Below are positions 22,901-33,802 of a DNA stretch of 60,000 nucleotides, piece after piece; the stretch's first letter is position 1, and each line of letters begins with the position of its first letter. The stretch comes from Lingula anatina (lineage: Eukaryota; Brachiopoda; Lingulata; Lingulida; Lingulidae). The stretch is from positions 498,692 through 558,691 of the forward strand of contig NW_019775624.1 in assembly GCF_001039355.2 (NCBI RefSeq), in the 5' to 3' direction. The notes beneath the pieces were generated by a model, which saw only the letters and a program-made list of their open reading frames with translations, searched no databases and was not told where the DNA came from. The position numbers were made by a program, and so were the translations under genes.

Positions 22901-25900
22901 TACATGGCAGTGCACTGGAGATAGCTTGGAAGGATCTTATAAGTATCTACTGGTTGCATTAATCATTATCTGTTTATTTTCCAGCCTGTAAATAATGCTG
23001 ATTTCATTGTGCCAGTTGAAATAGATGGGACAATACACCAGGTAAGTTACAGTTCTTAATCCATCTTTTATTCGACTTTCAGTTATATTCTGAGTCAATA
23101 ATGAACCATTAAGCTCAGTCATATTAAATCTTGGCAAAAAGCTCACTCAAACCTGCTTTTGAGGACCTTGGTGTACGTGTACAAAAATGATATCCCTCAA
23201 AGGCCAAAATGACATTTGCCAATGAAAATGAATGGTTTTATATATTATTTAATAGTTGCACCAATTTTGTGCTAGAATGGCAACGCCAGATTTAAGACTT
23301 AAGATTATTGGCTAGGTATTAATTGTGATAGAGTTAGCCCAGTTTTCCATTGGCATGAACTTGGATCGAAACCTTTGAAATTTGGCTGTATGTCAGCTCA
23401 GACATTTCACTGTACTTGCTTACCATCTAAAAGTATAGTGCTGTGTCTGCTTTTTTGCGAAGCTAAATGATTTATCAAGGCTTATCCCAGTTTTATTTAA
23501 GCTTTGTAATTCTAGTAGAAGTACAGGCTCTTTTGTTGGTGTTGAATAAACTTGAAAGTCTGTAGACCAAACACAGATTTGAAGACACAGTGCACTCGGA
23601 AACTTACTTGGGAAGTTTGCCAAGAGATCTGATGAAATTAGAAAAGCATTCAATAACTGTAGTTGATTCCTTATTTTTTGAGCTTCTGAACCAAGGAAAT
23701 ATTAAATAGATAGTTTCAGTAGATATAAAAAATGTTGGTCTTGGGATTCAATCAGAGTTGTTAATTTTTAGCCCCTCTTCCTCATGTGTATAAATCATTA
23801 AGACTGAATAGTATCTCAGACATTCTTTTTTTTCTTTGTCCATGATCTATTTTAACACTATTGAGAATGTGAGTTTTTTGCTCAGAGGAATGCCAAACAT
23901 CAATGTGTTGAGGAAGTCTCTATCAGAGTTGTTTCACGGTGATTGTCACAACAATGAAATATTATTAGAACCTGGTAGACATCATTTTTAATAGCATTCC
24001 TGGACAGGTCCTCCCCTTCTAGCCTTTTGTCTTTAACCTTTACTGAATGTTGTATCACATTCTTTTGGTACAAAACATCAGTGAGGCAGTGACCCAAGGA
24101 AGAGGTCACATGAAGACATAATCTGGCATTCCATCAAGGAGATGAAGTGTAATGATAGACCTGCATCTTTGCAGTAATTTCCTCAAGTCCCGTGTTTCTT
24201 ATGATAACGACCTCCGACATGCTACCAGGCAACATTACAGAGCTTATAATCTAGGCAACAGATGTTAAAGTAAAAGAAATTCCATGATAAGATGACAATT
24301 TAAATAATACAGGATCCTTGTACTCTCTTATGTTTGACATTTCAGCAATGTCATACTTCTTGTTAAAATGTTTTTACAAGTGCTTGGCAAATAGCACTTG
24401 TTCTGTTGTTACAGAGAACAGTAATATTTGATTTATTTCCTATTTTAAGAAGAGTGGTATGTATTTAAAAGGTGGTTGTCTAGAAATAGATCTTGGCCAT
24501 AGTGGCAGTTATAATAATTCCAAAATTACCCATTTTCCTGCCGTTAAAAATGTTGAGTGTTTTTTAAAATATATAACGAAGAATAATATACAAAATAAAA
24601 GTTGTTGACGTAGAAAGGGGTAATAATGCTCCTTGGATATAGTCACTATGTTATATCAAGAAGTTGTAGAGTTATATCCGTACACCTGCATGTTTAACCA
24701 TTGTCAGTCTTATGGTTTAAGGGGTAAAATGAGCTAATGAGGTTCCATTGTCTTTTCTGTATCTCATTTATATTATTTCCTTAACCGCATGTTTTCATTT
24801 AACAAATTCACGTTTATAACTACTATTGTCTTAACTACTAGATATTATGTTCACAACAGCTCTGTTCACAACCTAGTTGTTCCACGGACTAAAATATGGC
24901 GTGACCCACTTGAAAGCTTGAACGATTTTAAAAATTGCTCTGCCCCTGCAGTGACTGTGTGCATGGGACGTGGGGGAATCCATTAGGGGATTACGTAGCA
25001 TACTTTCAAGTGTGAGCCATATTTGATCCCTGGCTCAATTAGTCTGCGGATTGACCTGGTTGTGAACAGAGCCAAAGACGCACTTGAGAATTCAGTCATA
25101 CATGTATTATTTGTTTTTGTTTTTTTTTTCTTTCACAGGTTTATGTTCTGAAGAGGCCTTATGTGGATGAGTTCTTACAGAAAATGGGAGAAATGTTTGA
25201 GTGTGTGTTATTCACTGCTAGTTTAGCAAAAGTAAGTATCAACTCTATAAAAGAATAAGATTTATATAGTAATGCAAATCAGAACATTCAATAGAGGCTC
25301 TGTCACCTTTCACACATTCACAAAAAGAGCATGCATTTTGACTCCTGTTAGCAGACTATGCCATAATGAGTTGATGTTAATTTTATTAATATTAGTGATA
25401 TATTTTGTGTCATAAAATATTGTCCTGAAATCAGACACATACCTGCACTACTCTAGGTACATACATCACAGGGCTGTAGAATGATTTGTGGTGTTTACTT
25501 CAAATTTTGGCAGCAATGGAATGTTCCCTGGTCATAGTTTATACAATATTTTTGATAAACATAAAGGGGACTACCTGCCGAACAGTTACAGGCTCACTGT
25601 GATTATTTAAATCAAAATATAAATGCAAAATATTGAATTAATATTTTATCATATCCTGAAACTAGATTAAGACAGTAATTAAAAACAAAAGAGAATGACA
25701 ATTGAATTGATGAAGGAATTGGAGGTAAAATAACCCAAGGAAAAAATTCAAAACCTCATTTACAGATGTGAAATTTTCACTGAAAAAGAGAGATCTTATG
25801 TTTTGTGGGAATTATGCAGCAGTCATTTTTAATGAAAAACACTAACACAGACTTATGTGTTACTTGATCATCGTAGATGACCACTTCTGAAATACTAATA

Positions 25901-27863
25901 GGCAACATGAACTCCAGAAATGTTCCCAAAATACTTAACAGATGTTCATGAATTGTGAAGTAGAATGTAATTTTATTTTAGGGAGAATTGTGTTTTTAGG
26001 ACCAAATGTTATTTGTAGAAAGCCAATTATTGTATTTCTGACAAAGTTTTGTAAAAGCATAAAAGCTTTGTGTGTAACTTGATTATAGAAAAAAAATTGA
26101 GGACAAGAATTAAGGCTTATCTTTCTTTGGCTATTTCTTGAGTCTGAGACATTTAGGATGATTCATTTAAGACTTGAGTTTTCTATACCTGCTGCTGCAG
26201 AATTTAGTTTTGCTGAAAAAACTCAATTTTCCTCTCATTGAGAGTCTGTTAAGTACCCTGAGCAAATGGAGTATTGTCAATAGAAAAATTTGCTTTATAA
26301 CTCAACTTGTATTTTAAGAGTTATTATCCATTGGTTAACTTTTAAGATTCGAGGCATTCAATGATGTGCCATTTTTTCCCAATTATTGAAATAAGTGCAA
26401 CTGTTTTATATACCATTGGTTTTCTGTGGAAACCAGTACCACTGAACTACTACATGAGAAAGGATTCAGAAGCTGTCTTAAATAACAGTGACCCTTTTTG
26501 AGAGTATGAAGGTAACATGGTCATTTATAAACTGGACTAAGTAAAAATTTGTCTTATCTTTTTCAGTATGCAGACCCAGTGGCAGATCTATTAGACAGAT
26601 GGGGTGTTTTCAGAGCACGACTTTTCAGGGAATCTTGTGTCTTTCATAGGGGAAATTATGTAAAGGTAAGAGGATTCATGCAGACAGCAATCATCTGGAC
26701 TGCCATCAGTAGTTGACAGTTTTTTTCAAATTTAGTTTATAAATTGGTGAAAGCTAAATTGGTTTTCAACCAGCAATAAAATGTACTTTAAAAAAAAGAA
26801 AGAAAGATACCTTCTATGTTAGTGATACCATTCTTTTCACTTCACATAAGTTTTCACCTCACAGCTCAAATATTCCTGTAGTTCAGTACATTCATGACGA
26901 AATCTGAATATTTGTGACTAAATTTAACCAGCAATGAAGTGTATTTTTTAAAAATAAAGGAAGCATTTTAATCTAGTGTTTTTTTTTTATCAACTACTGC
27001 AGCAGTATACATATGGTGTCACCTCATAGCCCAGACAAATTTTAGGGAACAATTTTGTTCCATGGTATAAGCTGAAATAAAATTGTCAATTTTGCCTCAT
27101 TATAACATTCTTGTAACTCAAACAAAATTTCCTGTCCTACAGAATCTGAATATGTGAAATCATCTATAGTTGTTTCACATATATTTCATAAATCTTTCGA
27201 GGTTATACCCAACTATGCATCATTGTTTGTTTGCTATATATATATATTATTGTTGTTGTTTACTCATCAGGACTTGAGTAGGTTAGGAAGAGATTTGTCA
27301 AAAGTGGTGATTGTGGATAACTCCCCAGCTTCATACATCTTCCATCCAGACAATGCAGTAAGTTGGTTATGTGAAATATCTGGATACGCAGTAAAAGATT
27401 AAAGTTTTGACATATGCTTAAGTTTATTTATTTAGATAGATTAAATGAAAATTAATGCGTTTTTATGTACCTTTTTGTCTTTGATTTGGTAGCCAAAAAG
27501 TTGTGTGGGAAACAAAAAATATTAATGAAGAATTTATGAGCTTGTGGGAAAAAAAAGCTTTTTGATGCTTAAATGAGACTTTTTCAAAGAAAAAAAAATA
27601 ATGGATGAAACTAACAATTTATGAATTTCACCCAATGCATGTGGAAATTATATTATGTTGTTGCCTTTGAAGATTGTGTGATTGTTAGATGAATAGTGGA
27701 CAAAATTAGAAAATCATGTAACATTGCCTATTCTTTTCAGGTTCCTGTGGCGTCGTGGTTTGACGATATGAGTGATTCAGAACTATTGGACTTGATTCCC
27801 TTTTTTGAAGGCCTAAGCAAAGTGGATAATGTATACTCTGTACTGAAAAACTCCAATTCATAA
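12560..27863 (+). CDS. CTDSPL: SCP/CTDSP-family phosphatase with long N-terminal extension
   Basis: Coding exons: 12560-13711 (first ATG 12571), 17861-18000, 20697-20798 OR 21345-21455, 22985-23041, 25139-25231, 26567-26665, 27271-27357, 27741-27863 (TAA 27861-27863). All junctions are GT-AG and in frame. The product is 613 or 616 aa, against about 260-280 for vertebrate CTDSP1/2/L. Residues 1-380 are Asn/Ser/Pro-rich and then acidic, probably disordered. Next comes the family's basic-plus-cysteine segment ([17 protein letters not shown]), then the HAD phosphatase core: the DLDET nucleophile motif, FTASLAKYADPVAD, HRGNYVKDLSRLG with the conserved Lys, and [14 protein letters not shown]. Family members dephosphorylate Ser5-P of the RNA polymerase II CTD and restrain REST-dependent neuronal genes. 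CTDSP1, CTDSP2 and CTDSPL cannot be told apart here, so the symbol is a group label. An acceptor precedes the ATG exon, so an upstream exon exists. Confidence 0.93.
13900..13936 (+). repeat. Poly(A) tract, 37 bp
   Basis: An uninterrupted A run in the phosphatase intron. No retroelement body could be recognised upstream of it, so a retroposon origin is not established. Length may be inaccurate in the assembly. Confidence 0.85.
15188..15450 (+). repeat. Diverged local direct repeat in intron
   Basis: The string CAGAAGGGTTAAGAAATAAT near 15192 recurs as CAGAAGGGTTAATAAATAAT near 15416. Both are followed by TG(T/C)AGG and TCC. The copies are about 220 bp apart and otherwise diverged. Possibly an old local duplication. 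Confidence 0.55.
18001..20696 (+). other. Phosphatase intron upstream of the duplicated catalytic exons
   Basis: A 2.7-kb intron (GTAAGG to TTGTTTCTAG). No exon, RNA gene or clear transposon was seen. The vertebrate orthologues host miR-26 in an intron; I saw no TTCAAGTAAT-type mature sequence in the introns here. Confidence 0.75.
20697..20798 (+). CDS. Catalytic exon, version A (34 codons)
   Basis: The exon runs from acceptor TTGTTTCTAG to donor CAG|GTGAGT, phase 0 at both ends. It encodes KYLLPAV, matching the KYLLPEV found in vertebrate CTDSPs, and then [16 protein letters not shown] with the HAD nucleophile motif DLDET. It lies 546 bp before a second exon encoding the same motif. Including both would duplicate strand 1 and the nucleophile loop, so they are very probably used one at a time. 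Confidence 0.9.
20799..21344 (+). other. Spacer intron between the two catalytic exons
   Basis: This 546-bp interval contains a frame at 20873-21157 whose first 60 codons look mildly coding-like (Leu/Glu-rich, for example [19 protein letters not shown]). No splice sites allow a phase 0/0 insertion between the neighbours, so I do not call an exon. It could hold regulatory RNA structures controlling exon choice. Confidence 0.5.
21345..21455 (+). CDS. Catalytic exon, version B (37 codons)
   Basis: The exon runs from acceptor TTTTTTGTTTAG to donor AAG|GTGAGT, phase 0 at both ends. It encodes a Pro/His/Gln-rich entry ([17 protein letters not shown]) in place of KYLLPAV, then [19 protein letters not shown], which is very close to the vertebrate sequence. 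In the shared 15-codon core (MVIDLDET to the exon end) the two exons differ at five synonymous codons but only two amino acids (Thr/Ser, Gln/Lys). That pattern suggests an old duplication kept by purifying selection. Confidence 0.9.
21736..21893. mobile_element. Short inverted-repeat element (MITE-like), 158 bp
   Basis: It starts CCCATACCTAGGTCGATCTA and ends with a near-reverse complement (TAGATCAATCTAGGTATGGG). Arms are about 35 bp, with a unique centre. No transposase and no clear target-site duplication were seen. It sits in the intron just after catalytic exon B. Confidence 0.6.
24859..25072. mobile_element. Inverted-repeat element (MITE-like), 214 bp
   Basis: The ends are GCTCTGTTCACAACC and its exact reverse complement GGTTGTGAACAGAGC. 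Further inward the arms keep diverged complementarity (ATATGGCGTGACCCACTTGAAA against TTTCAAGTGTGAGCCATAT). It is non-coding, about 66 bp upstream of the exon at 25139. Superfamily unknown. Confidence 0.65.
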
Positions 27864-29590
27864 TACCAAACCTTATATATACAGGGTAGTTGGATGAACT
27901 TCCTTAGAATCAAAACTAAAAGGGGGTGTGTGCCCTGCGCTGTGGGGCGGAATTTCTTCTAGTCCGCTAATACAGAGAAAGTTTTGCGACTCGGATCACG
28001 CAGCTACGGCAAGACACTGCCTTATAGCACCTGTCCTGGGGAGCATTTCATTATTATCAGATTCGATACTACACCAATGAGAAATACCAATGTTTAACGT
28101 AATTAATATATATCATTATCGTAAAGGGGAGGAAGAATTGATGCCAGATGTGTCGTCATGTTGCCGGCATTGTACCAAGTCCAGATTGGTGCTCAGGCAA
28201 AGTATTTTGCCATCCCCTGTTGCGCATACCAACGAGAAATTGCTGACGGGTTGTATATTTTAAAAGAGGAAATTAAACTGCTGAAGGAAGATAAATATAG
28301 TATTTTAATGTTTATGGACTAGAGACAAGAAGAACATTTCTTGTCAACACTGTGTATAAAAACAATTGCAAAGATTATATTATGAATAATACTGTGATAA
28401 CCTGTTGTTATCATTATCAACAAGCAACCAGTATATGTATTGAAGAAAAATGAAGCAGAAAAAAAAAAACAGAGAAATTGTGTTCAGACTTCCAGAAGTC
28501 AAGTCAACTCTCTCTGTCAGGACAAAGGCAGCCAGCTTGATGTGTCTACTGTGTGAACAGTCGACTGGAGTGTACAATTGGTACCAGATAAAGTTAAGAA
28601 TGACCGACATTTTCAATGTTGGATAGATAAGACATGACAGTCAAATTCAGTCTTTTAACTGCTGTGACCTGTGACTAAACAGACCATATTTTTTTCTGTA
28701 AAAAAAGTCACTGATGTACTAAAATTGTGACTCATGGACCATGTTCTTGAGTAGTTGAAATCGGTTTTAATCAGACATTTAGACTGGTTGAGACTGATTG
28801 ATGTAGAGAGCAGGTATTCTAGGCAAAGGTCACACAACGGATTGTTATTATCATAGTAAGAACCCTGCTCAAGTGGTCAAATTGTTGATATGATCACAGA
28901 ACAAAACAGTAGTCCAAATTGCTGTCACAGGTCATTGGTGTTGTTTGTGTTAGTCCAGTGTACATAAGATAATGGACAGTTTTCTTTAGACTGCACACAG
29001 CCTTAATTCATGGATTAAGCAGTAAATGAATGTGATCTATTGTAATGAAATTGTTATTTTGTGAATATTCTCCCCCTTCTCTTTCTCTCTCTCTCTCTCC
29101 CTCTCGTTGATTTTATGTTTATTAAATTTGAAACATAAAATGGGAAATGCATATGTATGAATATAAAATACATATGTTAGCCTGATCAAATTGGTATGAT
29201 GCAACAATTTCACCTGGAAGTTTGATTATTTGGTTTAAAATTGAACTGTAAAAAGATGTAAATTTAGGTAAAAGCATTTTGAAATGCTGCTTAGTTGGTG
29301 TATTAAAAGCTGTGTGTCAAGTCATAAAATTGGACTGTGCAGAGTTGTCTGTACAAAGTGTTGTTATTTTTGCTAAAGAGAGAATGGAAGAAAAAGTATC
29401 ATGAAAAATATATAGATATATATGATTATATATATAGATATATATGAAAAGCTCAATTGTTATCAATACCAAGTTGTAATCATTATTGATATTTAGGATC
29501 ATTCACATGGCAAATCCAGATGTTTCCTTCACTTGCTATGATATCACCACATTTGTATATTTGTTAATAAAATACATCATTATTAGCACA
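27864..29590 (+). other. Phosphatase 3'UTR (extent inferred)
   Basis: From the TAA at 27861-27863 the sequence is non-coding. The first consensus AATAAA that I judge likely to serve is at 29566-29571, giving a 3'UTR near 1.7 kb. Another AATAAA at 30081-30086 would lengthen it. A CT-rich microsatellite lies at about 29071-29105 and an AT palindromic stretch (ATATAGATATATATGA repeats) at about 29409-29446. Confidence 0.5.
29566..29571 (+). terminator. Candidate poly(A) signal, phosphatase gene
   Basis: A canonical AATAAA about 1.7 kb past the stop codon. An alternative signal is at 30081-30086. Confidence 0.4.
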
Positions 29591-32500
29591 ATTTTTACCC
29601 ATTATGAAAGAGAAATGTTTCATCATTAGTTAGCTGTCTATGTACTTCTGTTAGGGTTGTGTATTCCTTGTAAGAGTTTCATTTAGTACACCCATGTTAT
29701 GACAGGATTTTAACAGGCTGGTCTTGTACTTTTTGATTTATATTCAATTGGACAATGAAAAAATGGCTTGGAAATGAAATGACATACAAAGTAATTATAG
29801 TAATTATACAAGAATTGTTTTAAAGATAAAATACATAACCTGCTGGAAATTATATTTTATGTAGTATTATGAATGGAGATAGTTTAAATCCTGTTGTATT
29901 ATTACAGAATTTTTCATTTTGTTTCTTTTCAATCACTAATTGTATGAATATGGTCTATTTGTATCTGTCTGCCTACTATTTGCCCAAATTGCATGTATCT
30001 GTGTGGGTGTGTGTGGTCAAAGTTTTCATCTCCCCCATTGGAAAAGTTTAATATTTGGAACCTGCACTGGAACCATGTGCAATAAAAATGCAGCATTAGT
30101 TTGCATATCTATAATGTTGGCTTAGCTAGGGTTCCTTCCAAAGTTTAGTTGGTTACCCAAGGACTTGTATTGATAAAAGTATCCATGATGGTTTTTAGGG
30201 TGTGTTTGTTTGGAGAGGACATTGTTGTGTCATCTGTCTTGGCATGCTTTTGGATACCTGATGTTCTTCTTCATAAGTTATGTTCCGAATTTTTTCCTTT
30301 TTTTTTTTTCTACTGGGTACAAAGGTACAAATTGAAGAAAATGCACTCCAGCGTAAAAAAAGACCTAATTGTCAGTGACTGAGGTTAAAGAGGTATAATC
30401 ATTGTTAAGAAATGTTCAGAAGTGCTTTTGGAGTTCCAGCTCATTTATGTACATACTCCTGAATTTGAAGGAAGTCTTGAGATAGAATTTCAGATTTAAA
30501 GGTCTGCCACATAAGCTTGCACAGAATTTGGGGTTGGAAATTTCAGACTTGCAGAAAAGGCCTTTGGAATGTGAAGTTGAGTGTGTTGCTATATGGTGTG
30601 TTTGTTCCATGTTCATTCCCTTCCAGACTGATAACTAATATCTTCCATGTTTGTTGATGCTTTTGTTACTTTTCAAGCTGATCATGAATTACAGTATCAT
30701 TTGTATTGACTTACAATGTAACTATTGATGTATTAATTAGGAAATCAAGGCATTATAGTTAAGACTATCCTCATTAGAAAATATTTGAAACCTATTAATA
30801 AGTTCACTATGTGGTCTTTTATGCAAATAATCAAAACATTGTCATGGACACCAGCAATATGTTAAGTTACTAAGTTGAATTTCTAACTGAAGGGATTTGC
30901 AAACATAGACATTGAAACAGTCTATTAAAATTCATTCTGAGCTTCATGGTACCAATTGCAACTTGTCTTAACCAAGAGTACCCTTAATGCTGTAGTTTGT
31001 GCAGATGACAAAGGTGAATTTCCAGATGATTCTGAAACTCTGGATGCATTAGTTGTACTTGGAGGTTGCTTTTCTGCTGGGTTGTGTTTTTTGAGTATAC
31101 TAAAACAAGGCATTGTTTAAGCTAAGGGCATTAGATTTCTTTGCCTTGATTAAGCTGTGAAAAGAAGGTCAAGGAAATTTGCTTTTTTATGAAGCTTTTG
31201 GGGTTGATGATTAAGATTTCAGCAAAGAATAAAATCTGATTCTTTGTGGGCGTTTAGTTATTATGACAAGAGAAACCAGTCAAGGTTGGTCTGATTTTTG
31301 TTTTTTATTGTGAAATTGGTCACAATTCTGGTATTGTTGTATGATAGGCAACACAGTTTCAGCAAGTTGTTAAATATTTTTCTAGAAAATCCTTGATAGT
31401 AATAATGGTTTACTATCCCTTTCATAGATGATGATGAGCATTTTTATAGAGATGTATCCACTTCTTACCTAGAGAAAAAATAAATAATTATATTACACTT
31501 TGTGTCATTTTATCATATAAAATTGGATATAAGGATACTGATGGGAGCATGAGGTTGTCAGCGTAATAGACTTTTTTTAAACAACCAATGTCCAAATGTA
31601 AACAGATCCCATCTTTTGTTACTAAAAAAATAGTGATATTGGACTTACATGGATTGTATTTCTGTGATTTTCTAGTATCAATTAAGAAAAGTTGCAAATT
31701 CACTAAATGCAGTAAATCAAGGTTCATATCACAATTGGACATCTAATCCTATTAATAATCCTTTGAACCTTGTATTTTCTTGTGAATTCGTGTAAAAAAA
31801 ATAATAAAAGAAAAAAAGAAAAACAGCCTGAAAGATTCTCTTGAATTGAGAAAGCAAAGTGAAATGTTAAATTTCTTTAAAACAGTTATTTGTAGTGGAT
31901 CCATCATCAGATAGTACTGGAAAGTTATTGATGGGGGGGGGGGATTTATTTGATTACTTTACAGCTTAATCCTATTAATGGTCCGCCAATCTACAGTATC
32001 TGTATTACCTAAATGAACCATTCAGTCTTCAAAGAAATAATAATAATGAAATAATAATAATAATAAATAAATAAATAAAATTGCAAGACCAATGTTATTA
32101 TATGTAATGGCATTTGATTTTCTGACAATTCTTTATTTTGTCATTCATTTTTAACATTTTGTAGATAAATGCCATTATCAGCAGACTTCATGGATTTTGA
32201 TGTTTACTATAATTACATCATGGTAATGAATGTGCTTTGGATCAAAATTGCAATAGATGTGAGAACAACGTTTTTTTAAGTTGCAGTACACGAGTATCAC
32301 ATACATCCCAGTTACCACAACCACAAGTGGAATAAAGATTGTACAAAATGACTCATTGGTTTTTATTTTTCCTAAAATGAACAGGAAAGGAAATTAAGTG
32401 TCAGGTGTAAATAATCGACCAGGATTTTTCAAAATGCAAAAATAAATCAAAAAATAAATAATTGATATTGTTGATAAAAGAAAAGTTAAATAAGTTCCAT

Positions 32501-33600
32501 GGTAGATGTGGCAGTTTGCATTGTAGATCTAGGGTTATCTACTATTCGCATTTACAGATAAAGGGTAGTGCTTGTTTGTATTTTCATCATTTGTGTCTGT
32601 CCATGTTGCCAGGGCTGAAGGCCTGGCGGGTGCCAAAGCCAGAGAGGGAGCTGCAGACATATTTCTTGATATTGCAATAGCTGGGAAGCAATGTGGCCAT
32701 TTTGCTTCCAACTCATGATGATTACTGATTACCTTGAAGAGCCGCTTTGAAAAGGGGCAAAATCAATTATTCCTCATATCTTTTCCATGTACTGTAACAT
32801 TTTTCTTTGATAATTTATGGTTTGTTGATGCTGTATGATCATCAAAATGGTAATTCTATTTAAGCTCATATCTGCTACAGGTTTAAAATTACTATATCCA
32901 TGGACAAAATTACAAAAAAAAGGCAGTCTACTTCATAGTTCTATTCTGTGCAATAAAAGCACCACAAATGCTATATAGTAATATAATTTTGCGATTATAA
33001 AATATTGTATCTGAAAGTTTGATCATCAGTTAGATATGGAAGGTCATCTGAACTGCAGGTCAATTTGAAAATGGACATGGTCTGAGTGTGTCTTATACTG
33101 AAAGAATAGTTATGTCCTTGTGGGCCTGGTATCATATCGAAAATGACAACTCCATTTATTAATTTTAACATAAAAAGATCAACTTTTTTAACAAATTGGT
33201 TAGTTGAAGAAAGAAGTCTAAATAAAAAATAAAGAAGAAACAGACCTATTACAAAAAAAAAATAATAAAATAATAATAATAATAATAAAATTTAAAAAAT
33301 AAAAGATTATGTTAATACCGAACGTTAATATTATACAGTGAATGTTTTTAAAATCATTACAATATAGAGACTGGTGATAATAGGTAGGTCTACATCGCAG
33401 AACATCTACTGCAATGGGAACACTTTATGTTTCCATTTGATCTTGAAGTTCCTGCTATTCGTTCTAACGGAAATCGACCCTCTGTTATTCGAAGATTTTC
33501 AGGGGATTTTGTGAAAGTGTTCCAACAAATCCAGGTTTTATTTTCTATACAATCTTTGAAATATCGACCAACTATCTGATCGAAGACTCCAAGAGCATTT
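29591..33600. other. Intergenic region between the phosphatase and kinase genes
   Basis: AT-rich and without supported exons. It contains simple repeats: a G run near 31934, AAT/AAAT repeats near 32038-32078 and again near 33260-33300. One copy of a dispersed repeat also found in the CDKL2 intron lies at 32939-33019. Minus-strand frames at 33390-33614 and 33910-34101 are open with mildly coding-like composition but lack splice or family support. Confidence 0.6.
32939..33019 (+). repeat. Dispersed repeat, copy 1
   Basis: It shares AAAAGCACCACAAATGCTAT and flanking sequence (TTCTAT before; an ATAT-rich stretch, then TATCTGAAA after) with 43156-43234. It may be a fragment of an unrecognised interspersed repeat family. 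Confidence 0.65.
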
Positions 33601-33619
33601 TTATCTGTACGCATTGGCA

Positions 33620-33802
33620 CACCTGTACAGAGGGCGCAGCAGCAAGTGACGTAACGGCAGAAACGCTTGATGTTGTCACTGGAGACCCATTTGAATGGTG
33701 GATAAATCACGTCCTTTGAAGTGAGAAAAAGAGCGTGAAAATGTCAGCAAGTATTCAAAATGGAGTCTCTGAGGACTGAAGACGTTTATGACATTATATA
33801 AA
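33620..33802 (+). promoter_or_regulatory. Candidate promoter and 5' non-coding exon of the CDKL2-like gene
   Basis: A locally GC-richer stretch holds AGGGCGCA and a CRE-like TGACGTAA (33647-33654). Downstream is sequence ending at a strong donor, TATAAA|GTAAGT, at 33803. The coding ATG exon at 37370 is preceded by an acceptor (TCTCTCTTTCTAG, 37333), so an upstream untranslated exon must exist and this is the best candidate seen. Two short upstream ATG frames (ATGTCAGCA and ATGGAGTCT) close within or at the end of this exon. The transcription start is not determined. Confidence 0.42.

Noticed and set aside
22432-22991. Two overlapping frames of about 100 codons in a phosphatase intron
   Set aside because: Hydrophobic chance frames; the second runs into the acceptor of the exon at 22985 but in an unrelated reading frame.
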